In this document: positions 1 through 8,552 of the stretch, one piece after another
Layout of the letters: each line of letters begins with the position of its first letter
How positions within the stretch are numbered: position 1 is the first letter of the stretch
NCBI RefSeq assembly: GCF_000373925.1
Contig: NZ_KB892758.1
Span: 1-64,000, forward strand
DNA: 64,000 nt
Reading direction: 5' to 3'
Source: Actinopolymorpha alba DSM 45243
Lineage (GTDB): Bacteria > Actinomycetota > Actinomycetes > Propionibacteriales > Actinopolymorphaceae
Notes under the pieces: generated by a model
The model's database searches: none
What the model was told of the DNA's origin: nothing
Seen by the model: only the letters and a program-made list of their open reading frames with translations
Position numbers and translations under genes: made by a program

Positions 1-42
1 CCAGCCACAACCAACCCCGTAGGCACAACCTGTCTCATTTGA

Positions 43-729
43 CTTGACAACTACCGCTACGCCCACCTGCAGCACGCCACTATCGGCCGTCAACGTCAAG
101 CCGAGGCAGCCGGCGTACCAGCCTGGGATCCGGCCGACGCAGCTCATGAGGCCGAGCAACAGGCCGACATCCTCCAGGACCTGCCCAGATCGGACCCGCG
201 CCGCATCACCACCGTGCAAAAGGATCTACTGCTCACAAACCTCGACGCTCTCACTGGGTCCGGAACAGCCCTCGCCAACTCGCCCATCCCTTTCTGCATC
301 GACCAAGGCGATCTCTGGCCAGGTAACGTCCTGATCGCCCGGCCCGGCGGCCACCACCGCTTCATCGACTTCGGCGACGCTGCCTGGACCCATCCCTTCC
401 TGTCCCTCATGCCGCTCCTCTTCGGATGTCACCGTTGCTGGTCACTGCCGGGTCCCTTCAGCGACAGTCTCGACCATCCTTCCCTGCAGATGATCACCGA
501 CTCTTACCTTCGAGCCTGGACTGACTACGCCAGCCTCCAGGAACTAAGAGACATCCTCAGCCACGCCCTCCGACTCACGCCCCTCAGACGAAGCCGCGCC
601 CTCATCACCAACTTCAAACGCGCCACCAGCGCCGATACCCACGATCTCGGACCCACCCCCTGGTCATGGCTAACGGCAGGTACGACAGCCCCTTCTGGGC
701 TTAGCACAAGAAGTCGAAGGTTGACTTAG
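43..729 (+). pseudogene. C-lobe half of an aminoglycoside phosphotransferase-like kinase
   Basis: The frame is open from just after a TGA at 40-42 to the TAG at 727-729, but no N-lobe precedes it. The only internal start in front of the motifs is the GTG at 214. Counting from that GTG, the catalytic loop QGDLWPGN (residues 31-38) has the Asp and Asn of the APH Brenner motif, although the usual leading His is Gln. IDFGD (51-55) is the metal-binding DFG equivalent. In the family this domain phosphorylates small molecules such as aminoglycosides or fructosamine. Without glycine-rich loop and ATP-binding Lys the piece cannot work alone. The missing N-lobe is probably the minus-strand fragment at 1275-1617, so this looks like half of a rearranged gene. 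Confidence 0.65.
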
Positions 730-1126
730 GGAGCTGGGGGCCGTCCTCGGACGGCCGGCGTCCGGCGCGGGACCTGCATTCATCGAAGACCTCAGGGGCT
801 TCGCCCTCGAACCCAGCCCTCACTCCGGGAGGGAAGCGCCGGGCTCCTCTCCATCGGACGGCCACCGCAAGCGGCATACCCTGCACGGAACCCCGGGTGT
901 GGACAAGCTGTCCGACCGACAGGAGAGGAGCATGGAAGCCCGACGTCTTGTGGTTTCGCCGCCGGGGGAGCAGGACTACAACGGCGGCGTCCGGTCAGAA
1001 CAGTGGCAGCAGGTTTCTGATTTCTGAGAGTCTGTATGGAAGGTGGACGTCCAGCCCTGGGCCGTAGAGGCCGTTCCTCGTTTTTTGAGATCATGCTGAA
1101 GCAGGAGCTGATATGGCGTACCGCCT
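730..1126. other. Stretch without a convincing gene between kinase fragment and IS remnant
   Basis: No ORF here has recognisable protein character. The one start with a good ribosome binding site is the ATG at 932, preceded by AGGAGAGGAG. It gives only 31 codons ending at 1027, and could be a tiny gene or the 5-prime stub of a gene cut by the neighbouring insertion. The stretch probably belongs to a rearranged segment. Confidence 0.4.
739..756. terminator. GC hairpin after the kinase fragment
   Basis: GGCCGTCC and GGACGGCC form a perfect 8-bp inverted repeat around TC, ten bases after the stop codon of the kinase fragment. There is no U-tract, which is common for actinobacterial terminators but also means termination is inferred only from position. 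Confidence 0.35.
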
Positions 1127-1274
1127 CTAGTGTCCCTCGCCTTAGATTCGTTTACAAAGGGCTGTGATGCTGTCGAGGATCTCGTCTGCGGTTTTGGTCC
1201 ATACGTAGGGTCGGGGGTTTTCGTTCCAGGTTTGGATCCATGAGCGGATGTCTTTCTCTCGGGTGCCTCGGAGT
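1127..1274 (-). mobile_element. IS630-family transposase 3-prime remnant
   Basis: Reading the minus strand from 1270 to the TAA at 1144-1142 gives about 42 residues ending in SWIQTWNENPRPYVWTKTAD and then EILDSITALCKRI. This is the characteristic C-terminus of actinobacterial IS630-family (DDE) transposases. The rest of the transposase, including the catalytic acidic residues, is absent. CTAGTGTCCCTCGCC at 1127-1141 lies immediately after the stop codon and is a candidate terminal-repeat end, although the opposite end is not visible for comparison. The remnant abuts the truncated kinase N-lobe at about 1275, so the element most likely interrupted that gene. Confidence 0.7.
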
Positions 1275-1617
1275 TCAGGTAGTAGGCGTGCATCGCGGCC
1301 AGTGTTTCCGCGACATTCTCGGGGATAGCGGTCTCCGTCGACGCCGGCTGCCCTGGGTAGAACGGGATGGCGATCCAGTGGCCGCGCGAGTCTTGTCCGG
1401 ATCGAAGTAGCTGCGGAATCGCGGTGGCGTCCGACAGCCGGTTGGCGGCGCGTAGCGCGACCACCTCCGTCAGGGACGTCCGCTTCAGGAACACGGTTAG
1501 CTCGCCGTCAACGCCGGCCTCGGTGACAGCAACGCGCAGCTTTTCCTTGGTCATCGAGCTGTGTCCGCCTTGGACCGGCTCCCGGGCGATGATGTCGAAG
1601 CACGACTCCGGTTCCAT
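1275..1617 (-). pseudogene. N-lobe half of an aminoglycoside phosphotransferase-like kinase
   Basis: About 114 residues run from an ATG at 1617 before the frame enters IS630 sequence. GGHSSMTKEKL (residues 17-27) fits the glycine-rich nucleotide loop. FLKRT has the ATP-binding Lys, VVALRAANRL matches helix C, HWIAIPFYPGQ the hinge, and VAETLAAMHAYYL the helix after it. Everything after the hinge helix, including the catalytic loop, is missing. The plus-strand fragment at 43-729 begins at just the point in the fold where this one stops, and together they would make a normal-length kinase of roughly 340 residues. A split by insertion plus inversion is inferred. Confidence 0.6.
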
Positions 1618-1825
1618 CCGAACATTCTATTAGTGCCCGACGCGCACAATCTGGGCGCTCTTGTGCCCCGTCAAACATCGGATGTCGAGCCGGCGGCACG
1701 AATGGTCGCACAGGCCATCCGCGCCCTTCAAGGAGTCTTCTGCCGTACCAGCAGGCTCTGGGTGTGCCCGTGCAGCTCAGGTCTGCTGCGAGCAACAACG
1801 GTGTGAGTTGGGTAGTGGAGTGGTT

Positions 1826-2734
1826 ATGAAGGCGGTGCGGTTCGACGAGTACGGCGGGACCGACGTCCTGTATGTGGCCGACGTGCCTGTCACTGAGCCG
1901 GCTCAGGGGCAGGTGCTGGTCAAGGTCAGGGCGACGTCGATCAATCCCGGTGAGACGAAGATCCGGCAGGGGCTTTATCGCGCGATCTGGCCGGCCACGT
2001 TCCCGTCGGGTGAGGGGACTGATCTTGCCGGAGTCGTGACGGAGATCGGCCCCGGGGTCGAGGGGGTCGCGGCAGGCGACGAGGTCATCGGCTTCACCGA
2101 CGAGCGGGCCAGCCACGCCGAGTACGTGAGCGTTCCGGCGGAGAACCTCGCGGCCAAGCCGGCGAATGTGGCCTGGGAGGTCGCCGGGTCGTTGCCGGTC
2201 GCCGGAAGCACGGCATACGCATCGGTACGTGCCGTGTCGGTGGAGCCGGGTGACACACTCGCCGTCTCTGGTGCGGCGGGTGGCGTGGGATCGATCGTCG
2301 TCCAGCTGGCCAGGCGGGCCGGGGCGGAGGTGATCGGCATCGCCGGTCCGGCCAATCACGACTGGCTGGCCGCGCACGGAGTAAGACCTGTGACGTACGG
2401 CGAGGGCTTGGCCGACCGGCTGCGTGAGGCCGGGATCGACGCGTTCATCGACACCTACGGAGACGGCTACGTCAAACTGGCGATCGATCTGGGCGTGTCA
2501 CCGGAGCGGATCGACACGATCGTCGACTTCGCCGCCCCAGAGGAGTACGGGGTGAAGGCTGAAGGCTCCGCATCTGCGAGGAACGCCGCGGTTCTCGCCG
2601 AACTCGCAGGGCAGGTCGCCTCCGGTGACCTGGAAGTGCCGATCGCCGCGACGTTCCCGCTCGACGACGTCCGCGCTGCATTCAAACAACTGGAACGCGG
2701 CCATACCCGAGGAAAGATCGTCCTGCTGCCGTGA
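1826..2734 (+). CDS. NADP-dependent quinone oxidoreductase-type alcohol dehydrogenase (MDR superfamily)
   Basis: This 302-residue protein has the zinc-free quinone oxidoreductase layout. An N-terminal GroES-like domain (about 1-120, start MKAVRFDEYGG) is followed by a Rossmann domain with the nucleotide-binding motif SGAAGGVGSIVVQLARRAGA. The C-terminus KIVLLP is typical of the family, which reduces quinones or enones with NADPH in the cytoplasm. The ATG at 1826 was chosen over in-frame upstream starts because a GGAG lies about five bases before it and homology begins exactly there. The structural-zinc Cys cluster of classical alcohol dehydrogenases is absent, as expected for this branch. The next gene is an FMN reductase 100 bp downstream on the same strand, which suggests a small redox or detoxification pair. 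The physiological substrate cannot be told. Confidence 0.88.
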   Translation: MKAVRFDEYGGTDVLYVADVPVTEPAQGQVLVKVRATSINPGETKIRQGLYRAIWPATFPSGEGTDLAGVVTEIGPGVEGVAAGDEVIGFTDERASHAEYVSVPAENLAAKPANVAWEVAGSLPVAGSTAYASVRAVSVEPGDTLAVSGAAGGVGSIVVQLARRAGAEVIGIAGPANHDWLAAHGVRPVTYGEGLADRLREAGIDAFIDTYGDGYVKLAIDLGVSPERIDTIVDFAAPEEYGVKAEGSASARNAAVLAELAGQVASGDLEVPIAATFPLDDVRAAFKQLERGHTRGKIVLLP

Positions 2735-2834
2735 CCCGTTCAATGCCAGGGGCCCAGCGGCGCGGCCCTTTCGATCAGGTCACCGTAGAACTCCAGCCAC
2801 ATTCCCTGGTTGAGGGAGCAGGAAGGTAGATCGT

Positions 2835-3407
2835 ATGACCACGTACAAGGTTGGCTACTTCGTCGGCAGCCTCGCGACAGCATCCATCAACCGCATGCTG
2901 TCCAAGGCGTTGATTCGCATGTCCCCGCCAGACCTGGAATTCGTGGAGATTCCGATCAAGGATCTGCCGGTGTACAGCTACGACTACGACGCCGACTACC
3001 CAGCGGCAGGTAGGGCACTCAAGGACGCTATCGCCTCCATCGACGCCGTGCTGTTCGTAACCCCGGAGTACAACCGTTCAATCCCGGGCGGCTTGAAGAA
3101 CGCCATCGACTGGGCCAGCCGCCCGCCGGGGCAAAACTCTTTCGCGGATAAGCCCTGCGCCGTGATCGGTATATCCCCGGGGCGGATCGGAACCGCGATC
3201 GCCCAGCAGCACCTGCGAAGCGTCCTGGGCTACCTCAACGCCCCGCAGATGAACGCGCCAGAGGCCTACATCAATTACCAGCCCGGCCTGATCACCGATA
3301 CCGGCGAAGTCGCCGACCAGAGCACGGCGCAATTCCTCCAGCGGTTCATGAACGAATTCAGAACGTTCATCACCCAGGTGCTTACCGTATTACCCCACGA
3401 GCGTTGA
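2835..3407 (+). CDS. NADPH-dependent FMN reductase family protein
   Basis: This 190-residue flavodoxin-like protein resembles ChrR/SsuE-type NADPH:FMN reductases. An early phosphate loop GSLATASINRML (residues 11-22) binds FMN phosphate. TPEYNRSIPGGLKNAIDWAS (about 76-95) is the family signature that holds the isoalloxazine ring and forms the dimer interface. Members reduce free FMN, quinones, azo dyes or metal ions in the cytoplasm. AGGAAGG about eight bases upstream supports the ATG. It lies 100 bp after the quinone oxidoreductase gene on the same strand and may be co-transcribed with it. The C-terminal 40 residues look unexceptional. Confidence 0.9.
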   Translation: MTTYKVGYFVGSLATASINRMLSKALIRMSPPDLEFVEIPIKDLPVYSYDYDADYPAAGRALKDAIASIDAVLFVTPEYNRSIPGGLKNAIDWASRPPGQNSFADKPCAVIGISPGRIGTAIAQQHLRSVLGYLNAPQMNAPEAYINYQPGLITDTGEVADQSTAQFLQRFMNEFRTFITQVLTVLPHER

Positions 3408-3520
3408 TCCGTGTCGAACATGTTAGTCCTTGTCGTAGTGAGCCCGGCTTAGTAGGCCCGACCACACCCGCCAGCGGCGGCGTGCCTCTGCCGACACGAA
3501 GCATTGTTGGCGACACCGGG

Positions 3521-4684
3521 TCAACGCATCGTTCGGAAGGCCCGCCGCACCTGGTCGACGAACAGCTCCGGCTGCTCGAAGGCGGCGAAATGGCCACCGC
3601 GGGGGAGTTGCTCATAGAAGCGAAGATCCGTGAAGTATCGCTCGCACCAGCGCCGCGACGGCCGGAAGATCTCACGTGGGAAGACCGAAAAGCCGACCGG
3701 TACAACGAGCGCCTCGGGGTGGCGAGCGCCGCGGCCGGATGGCCGGGCGAAGCCCTGCTCCCAGTAGATGCGGGCCGAAGACGCAGCCGTGGCGGTGTGC
3801 CAGTAGACGCTGATGTTGTCGAGCATCTGGTCGCGGCTGAGCGCCTCGAGGGGATCGCTGTTGTGGTCGGTCCCGGCCCAGTACATCTGGGCGATCCAGG
3901 CACACTGGCCCACCGGGGAGTCGACCAGCCCATAGCCGGCGGTCTGCGGGCGGGTCGCCTGCTCGAGGGCGTAGCCGCTGCCCCATTCCTGGAAGTACGC
4001 GGCGTCGGCCAAGCTCTGCCGCTCGAAGTCGGTCACATCCTCGGTGGTCGACTGCTCGCGGCCACCGATCGGCAACATGTTGAGGTGGATACCCACCAGG
4101 CGCTCGGGCCGCTGTATGGCCAGTTCCGCGGTGACGGCAGACCCCCAGTCGCCGCCCTGAGCGCCGAACCGCTCGTAGCCCAGCCGGGTCATCAGCGCCG
4201 ACCACGCCTGTGCGATCCGCGCTGGCCCCCAGCCGGGCTCGGTAGGTTTCGCGCTGAACCCGAAGCCGGGCAGCGACGGGCACACCACGTGGAACGCGTC
4301 GCCGGCATCGCCGCCGTGGGCGCCTGGGTCGGCCAGCGGTGCGAGGACGTCGAGGAACTCCACCACCGAGCCCGGCCAGCCATGCGTGAGGATCAGCGGC
4401 AGCGCGTCCGGCTGCGGCGAGCGCAGGTGTACGAAGTGGACGTCGAGGCCGTCCAGTTCGGTGGTGAACTGCGGCAGCGCGTTGAGCTGGGCCTCCAGGC
4501 GTCGCCAGTCGTACCGGCGTTCCCAGTACTCGCACAGGTCCCGCAGCCAGTCCAGCGGCACGCCCTGGTTCCAGTCCGCCACCGTCGCCGGCTCGGGCCA
4601 CCGGGCACGGGCCAAGCGCTGCCGCAGATCGTCGAGCGAATCCTCGGCAACGCTGACCGTGAACGGAGTCAGCTCGCCGCCCAT
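3521..4684 (-). CDS. Epoxide hydrolase (alpha/beta hydrolase with EHN domain)
   Basis: The 387-residue product starts with the epoxide-hydrolase N-terminal domain (PFTVSVAEDSLDDLRQRLAR, then the RWPEP and WLRDLCEYWERRYDWR motifs). An alpha/beta-hydrolase core follows. HGWPG at 101-105 gives the oxyanion hole, the Asp of GGDWGS (D179) is the nucleophile, and the His of RGGHFAAFE (about 365) is the base. Two Tyr in the lid would activate the epoxide. The enzyme hydrolyses epoxides to diols in the cytosol. The ATG at 4684 was preferred over one 32 codons upstream because EHN homology starts a few residues after it and GGGGAG lies just upstream. The gene converges on the FMN reductase and diverges from the SDR. 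Confidence 0.88.
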   Translation of the reverse strand: MGGELTPFTVSVAEDSLDDLRQRLARARWPEPATVADWNQGVPLDWLRDLCEYWERRYDWRRLEAQLNALPQFTTELDGLDVHFVHLRSPQPDALPLILTHGWPGSVVEFLDVLAPLADPGAHGGDAGDAFHVVCPSLPGFGFSAKPTEPGWGPARIAQAWSALMTRLGYERFGAQGGDWGSAVTAELAIQRPERLVGIHLNMLPIGGREQSTTEDVTDFERQSLADAAYFQEWGSGYALEQATRPQTAGYGLVDSPVGQCAWIAQMYWAGTDHNSDPLEALSRDQMLDNISVYWHTATAASSARIYWEQGFARPSGRGARHPEALVVPVGFSVFPREIFRPSRRWCERYFTDLRFYEQLPRGGHFAAFEQPELFVDQVRRAFRTMR

Positions 4685-4930
4685 CTCCCCACCGTAACCC
4701 CAGACCACAGGAAGTGCTTTACGCCGCCGATACCCGGTGAGGGTACCTATTGGGATCAATATTTCCGGAACCCTCGCCACCGATTTGACGTACGCAAATG
4801 CCGCAGGCGACGTCTGATCATCCTGCTAGGTGGCGCCAGCGGCCCCCACAAGCCCTGCGCCGTGAAGGGCGAAGGGCCCAGGTAGTGGGCGTCGGGCAGG
4901 GGGAGCCTTGGGCTGGAGGAGGGGACATAT

Positions 4931-5695
4931 ATGGGCCAGCTTGACGGGAAGATCGCTGTCGTTACCGGTGGCTCTGAGGGTATCGGCGCGGCCACCGCTG
5001 GGCGTTTTGCCTCTGAAGGGGCGACGGTGTTTATCAGTGGCAGACGCGAAGCCGAGTTGGACAGCGCGGCGAAGGCGATCAATGCACAGAACCGCGGGGG
5101 CCAAGCTATCGCGGTGCGATGCGACGTGTCGGTACTCGCGGACTTGGACCGGCTCTACGCGCGGGTGAAGGACCACAGCAACCGCATTGATGTGCTGTTC
5201 GCGAACGCCGGTGTTGCCGAACTGATGCGGCTTGGGGACATCACCGAAGAACACTTCGATCGCACCTTCGGCATTAACGTCAGGGGATTGCTGTTCACGG
5301 TGCAAAAGGCGCTGCCGCTCCTATCGGATGGAGCCTCGGTCATCCTGCCCTCCTCTATCGCCGCGTCCAAGGGCCTCGAAGCAGCGAGCGTCTATAACGC
5401 CACCAAGGCCGCTATCCGCAGCTTCACGCGCACCTGGGCCGCCGAGCTTGCAGGTCGCGGGATCCGGGTCAACGCAGTCAGTCCGGGACCGATCGAGACG
5501 CCGGGGCTCGCCGGGCTCACGGCAGACCCAGCCCAGGCGAGAATGCTCAAAGACCTGCAGTTGACGCACATGCCCCTCGGCCGAATGGGGGATCCGGGCG
5601 AAGTCGCCGCCGCCGTGCTGTTCCTTGCAACCGACGCCAGCAGTTACACCACCGGCGCCGAACTCTTTGTCGACGGAGGCCTTGCCCAGGTATGA
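4931..5695 (+). CDS. Short-chain dehydrogenase/reductase (SDR)
   Basis: This is a classical SDR of 254 residues. TGGSEGIG near residues 13-20 is the cofactor loop, and RCDVS and NAG (about 91-93) are structural motifs. The catalytic tetrad includes the Ser in LPSSIA, the YNATK Tyr and Lys, and the upstream Asn. The C-terminus GAELFVDGG is typical. RR after the second beta strand suggests NADP(H) preference. A strong GGAGGAGGGG lies upstream of the ATG. Members oxidise or reduce secondary alcohols, and the substrate here is unknown. The gene diverges from the epoxide hydrolase across about 250 bp, so the two may share regulation. A degenerate DUF222 fragment follows. Confidence 0.9.
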   Translation: MGQLDGKIAVVTGGSEGIGAATAGRFASEGATVFISGRREAELDSAAKAINAQNRGGQAIAVRCDVSVLADLDRLYARVKDHSNRIDVLFANAGVAELMRLGDITEEHFDRTFGINVRGLLFTVQKALPLLSDGASVILPSSIAASKGLEAASVYNATKAAIRSFTRTWAAELAGRGIRVNAVSPGPIETPGLAGLTADPAQARMLKDLQLTHMPLGRMGDPGEVAAAVLFLATDASSYTTGAELFVDGGLAQV

Positions 5696-5810
5696 GGGGA
5701 GAAGGACCCGCAGTCAAGGGGACGCTTCGCTCACGCCTGCGTCGGATCCTCGTGTCCTGGCCCCGAGTGGTTGGTCATGGTTCCGGAGACGGCCGCTGGC
5801 CAGACCACGG

Positions 5811-6119
5811 AAGACGGACGCGAACGGACCCGACACCCGCACCGCCTCCCGCCGACTGGGCGACGCGTTCGTAGAGTTGCTCGATCTCGCCCTCGCCGCG
5901 GGTGAAGCCCCTACCAGGGGTGGGACCAAACCGCAGATCATCATCACCATGACACTGGCCCAACTCGTCACCGGAATCGGCTACGCGACGCTGGACAGCG
6001 GTGAACAGATCTCCGCCGAAACCGCGAGACTGCTGGCCTGCGACGCCGACGTCATCCCCGCCGCCCTGTCCCACTCACCAACCCTCACGCACCAACCCGC
6101 CACGCCCCAAATCCCTTAG
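5811..6119 (+). pseudogene. DUF222/13E12-repeat protein remnant
   Basis: The last 100 codons of an open frame match the end of the DUF222 domain found in actinobacterial 13E12-repeat proteins, which usually carry a C-terminal HNH nuclease domain. The recognisable order is RRLGDAFVELLDLALAAGE, KPQIIITMTLAQL, then SAETARLLACDADVIPA. No credible start exists upstream and the frame ends with no HNH domain, so both ends are missing. These genes are dispersed and multicopy in actinobacteria and often mark recombination sites. Their biochemical role is poorly defined. Confidence 0.7.
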
Positions 6120-6131
6120 CCACAAGGGAAC

Positions 6132-7106
6132 TCAGCCAAGGTCACGATCTACCGCTGCAGTACTAGCGCTGAGGCTCATCGCCCACGGCCGGAGCTTGTC
6201 GGGGTTGCGTACCGCCCAGATGTGCTTGATCCGGTCCCCTGCGACTTCGAACGCGTACACCGATACGGTGACGCCGTCTTGCTGAGCGATCAGGCCGGGT
6301 TGGCCGTTGACCGTACGCTCCAGGAGCGTCAGATTGCGGAGCCTGCCCTCGAGGCGGACCAGAGATCGGACGATCTGATCGGCGCCTTCGACCGGGCGGA
6401 GCGCGGTGGCGACGAGGCCGCCGCCGTCGCTGATCGCCGTGACATTTGGGTCGAGGAGGCTGATGAGGGCGTCGATGTCCTTGGCTTCCCATGCCTGTTT
6501 GAAGTCCCTGACGATCCGGGCCTGCTGGGCTGTCGGAGTCGCGGGAGCCTGCGCTGCGCGGATGCGACGGCGGGCGGAGGAGGCCAGCTGGCGGCAGGCC
6601 GCCGGGGTACGGCCGACGATCTCGGCAACTTCGGCGAAGGGGTAGCGGAAGACGTCGTGGAGGATGAACGCGACGCGCTCGGCTGGGGTCATCGCTTCGA
6701 GTACGACGAGGAAGGCCATGTTGATCGACTCGTCGAGGGTGACCCGGTCGGCCGGGTCGATGGTGATGCCGCCTGACTGCCCGTTGATCCACTCCGTAGG
6801 TTCGGGTAGCGGCTCGGGGATCCATTCGCCCACGTAGGTCTCTCGCCGGACCCGTGCCGAGGAGAGCACATTGAGGCAGATGCGGCTGGCGACCTTGGTC
6901 AACCAGGCGCCGGGGGACTCGATGGCGTCCTGCTGCTGTCGGGACATGGCGTACCAGCGGGCGTAGGTCTCTTGGACGGCATCTTCGGCGTCGGCCAGGG
7001 AGCCGAGGAGTCGGTAGGCGAGATTGATCAGCTGGCGCCGCTCGCTCATGATCACGCTCAGGCTCGGATCGAGCGGGCCGTCTCCTGGCTCGGACTGAGT
7101 TGTCAT
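6132..7106 (-). CDS. ECF41-type RNA polymerase sigma factor with SnoaL-like C-terminal domain
   Basis: The 324-residue protein joins sigma region 2 (LAYRLLGSLADAEDAVQETY, about 29-48) and region 4 (VLEAMTPAERVAFILHDVF and the helix-turn-helix after it) to a C-terminal NTF2/SnoaL-like domain (about 205-310). The linker WIPEPL, the DGGG motif and NPDKL near the end are the diagnostic ECF41 signatures. In that family the C-terminal extension controls sigma activity in place of a separate anti-sigma factor. The target is usually one adjacent redox-type gene. The FAD oxidoreductase operon starts divergently 184 bp away and is the likely target. The start ATG at 7106 has GGGA upstream. The inducing signal is not evident. 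Confidence 0.93.
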   Translation of the reverse strand: MTTQSEPGDGPLDPSLSVIMSERRQLINLAYRLLGSLADAEDAVQETYARWYAMSRQQQDAIESPGAWLTKVASRICLNVLSSARVRRETYVGEWIPEPLPEPTEWINGQSGGITIDPADRVTLDESINMAFLVVLEAMTPAERVAFILHDVFRYPFAEVAEIVGRTPAACRQLASSARRRIRAAQAPATPTAQQARIVRDFKQAWEAKDIDALISLLDPNVTAISDGGGLVATALRPVEGADQIVRSLVRLEGRLRNLTLLERTVNGQPGLIAQQDGVTVSVYAFEVAGDRIKHIWAVRNPDKLRPWAMSLSASTAAVDRDLG

Positions 7107-7169
7107 GGTGTCGGCGCTCCCTTGGTCACGTTCTGCCCCTACCAGTTAGACAAGACAGCGCAGCGAACT

Positions 7170-7210
7170 GTGAGGTTCCGCGTCGCCTCACATGTCGCCT
7201 CACGTTCCGA
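7170..7210. promoter_or_regulatory. Repeat cluster in the sigma factor/oxidoreductase intergenic region
   Basis: TGTGAGGTTCCGCGTCGCCTCAC holds an inverted GTGAGG/CCTCAC pair. A second direct copy, TGTCGCCTCACGTTCC, follows at once, so GTCGCCTCAC occurs twice ten bases apart. It lies centrally between the divergent starts at 7106 and 7291. I could not match the published ECF41 promoter pattern (TGTCACA and CGTC) cleanly, so this may instead be a regulator site. Confidence 0.35.
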
Positions 7211-7290
7211 GGTGTTGCGTTGTCGGATCACCAACCCCATCGGGTTCACAGCCTCGAACACCTGCTGAGATCGAGAATGGAAACCTCGCC

Positions 7291-8484
7291 ATGCCCACAC
7301 CTGGACACCACACACCCAACAAGGTCGTCGTCATCGGCGGCGGTTACGCCGGCACGCTCGCGGCCAACCATCTGCGGATGCGCGCCGACGTCGACATCAC
7401 TTTGGTCAATCCCCGCCCGAAGTTCGTCGAACGAATCCGGCTGCACCAGTTCGTGGCCGGCACCGGCGAGGCCACGGTTGACTACGGCACGCTGCTCGGT
7501 GAGGGCATCCAGTTGGTTGTCGACAGTGCCACGCGCATCGACACCGCCGCCCACACGGTGCGGCTGGCGTCGGGCCGCGCGCTGGATTACGACTACGTCA
7601 TCTACGCGGTCGGCAGCACCGGAGCGATACCGTCATCGGTGCCTGGCGCGGCCGAGTTCGCGTACGACCTCGCTGAGTTCGAGTCCGCGCAGCGGCTGCG
7701 TGCCAGGCTGGAGGAGTTGCCCCTCGATGCTCCGGTCACCGTGGTCGGCGGTGGGTTGACCGGCATCGAGACGGCCGCCGAGCTGACCGAGCAAGGACGC
7801 AGGGTCACGCTGGTGTGTGGCCGAACCCTGGCGCCGTCATTCAGTGCGTCGGCTCGCCGATCCGTGGCCAAGTGGCTGTCCCGGCACGGTGTCGCGGTGC
7901 TCGAGGCCGCCGTGGTGAGCGAGGTCCGGCCGGATGTGGTTGCCCTTTCCAACGGTGCAGTGCGTGCGAGCGCACTGACCATCTGGGCGGGCGGTTTCGG
8001 CCTGCCGGAGTTGGCGGCCGCGAGCGGGCTGCGCACCGACGCCTTCGGTCGGTTGCTCACCGACGAGACGCTGACCAGCGTCGACGACGACCGCATCATC
8101 GCGGCCGGGGACGCAGCCGCACCGTCGGACCAGCCGCTGCGGATGAGCTGCTACGCCGCCGGGCCGCTCGGGGCGCAGGCCGCCAACACCGTGCTGAGCC
8201 GCATCGCGGGGACCGATCCGGCGGTGATCAGCCTGGCCTTCACGGGGGCGTGTGTCAGCCTCGGCCGGCACGCCGGCATACGACAGCTCGCCCGAAAGGA
8301 CGATTCCGCGGTGAACGTCTACGTCGGCGGCCGCATGGGTGCGGCGATCAAGGAATTCACCTGCAACCTCGCGGTGTCGCGGATCCGCCGCGAGGCCCGC
8401 AAGCCGGGTTCCACGGTCTGGGTCAAGGGCGGCCCGCGTCCTGAGCAGCCGGCCACCGCTGCGCGGGTGGTCACGTCCCCGTGA
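7291..8484 (+). CDS. FAD-dependent pyridine nucleotide-disulphide oxidoreductase (NDH-2-like)
   Basis: The 397-residue protein has two Rossmann folds. VVIGGGYAGTLAANHLR (residues about 12-28) binds FAD, and VTVVGGGLTGIETAAELTEQG (about 148-168) binds NAD(P)H. IIAAGDAAA carries the second FAD-contacting Asp. This arrangement is that of type II NADH dehydrogenases and carotenoid-type oxidoreductases, which pass electrons from NAD(P)H to quinone or another acceptor. There is no redox CxxC. The ATG at 7291 was chosen because the first beta strand begins ten residues later; longer in-frame starts give non-homologous sequence. It is the first gene of a run with a membrane protein and a multicopper oxidase, and is divergent from the ECF41 sigma factor, whose family often controls such oxidoreductases. 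Confidence 0.87.
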   Translation: MPTPGHHTPNKVVVIGGGYAGTLAANHLRMRADVDITLVNPRPKFVERIRLHQFVAGTGEATVDYGTLLGEGIQLVVDSATRIDTAAHTVRLASGRALDYDYVIYAVGSTGAIPSSVPGAAEFAYDLAEFESAQRLRARLEELPLDAPVTVVGGGLTGIETAAELTEQGRRVTLVCGRTLAPSFSASARRSVAKWLSRHGVAVLEAAVVSEVRPDVVALSNGAVRASALTIWAGGFGLPELAAASGLRTDAFGRLLTDETLTSVDDDRIIAAGDAAAPSDQPLRMSCYAAGPLGAQAANTVLSRIAGTDPAVISLAFTGACVSLGRHAGIRQLARKDDSAVNVYVGGRMGAAIKEFTCNLAVSRIRREARKPGSTVWVKGGPRPEQPATAARVVTSP

Positions 8485-8552
8485 CCACCGACGAGCATGC
8501 CGGGCGGCGGTTCACCGTGCGGCCGCAAGCGAGAACAGAGCGAGGAGGACGC

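Noticed and set aside
3404..4885. 493-codon plus-strand frame over the epoxide hydrolase
   Set aside because: Antisense shadow. The minus-strand frame has the full hydrolase catalytic set.
7170..7210. Repeat cluster as a classical ECF41 promoter
   Set aside because: No clean TGTCACA with a correctly spaced CGTC was found, so it is listed only as an unassigned repeat cluster.
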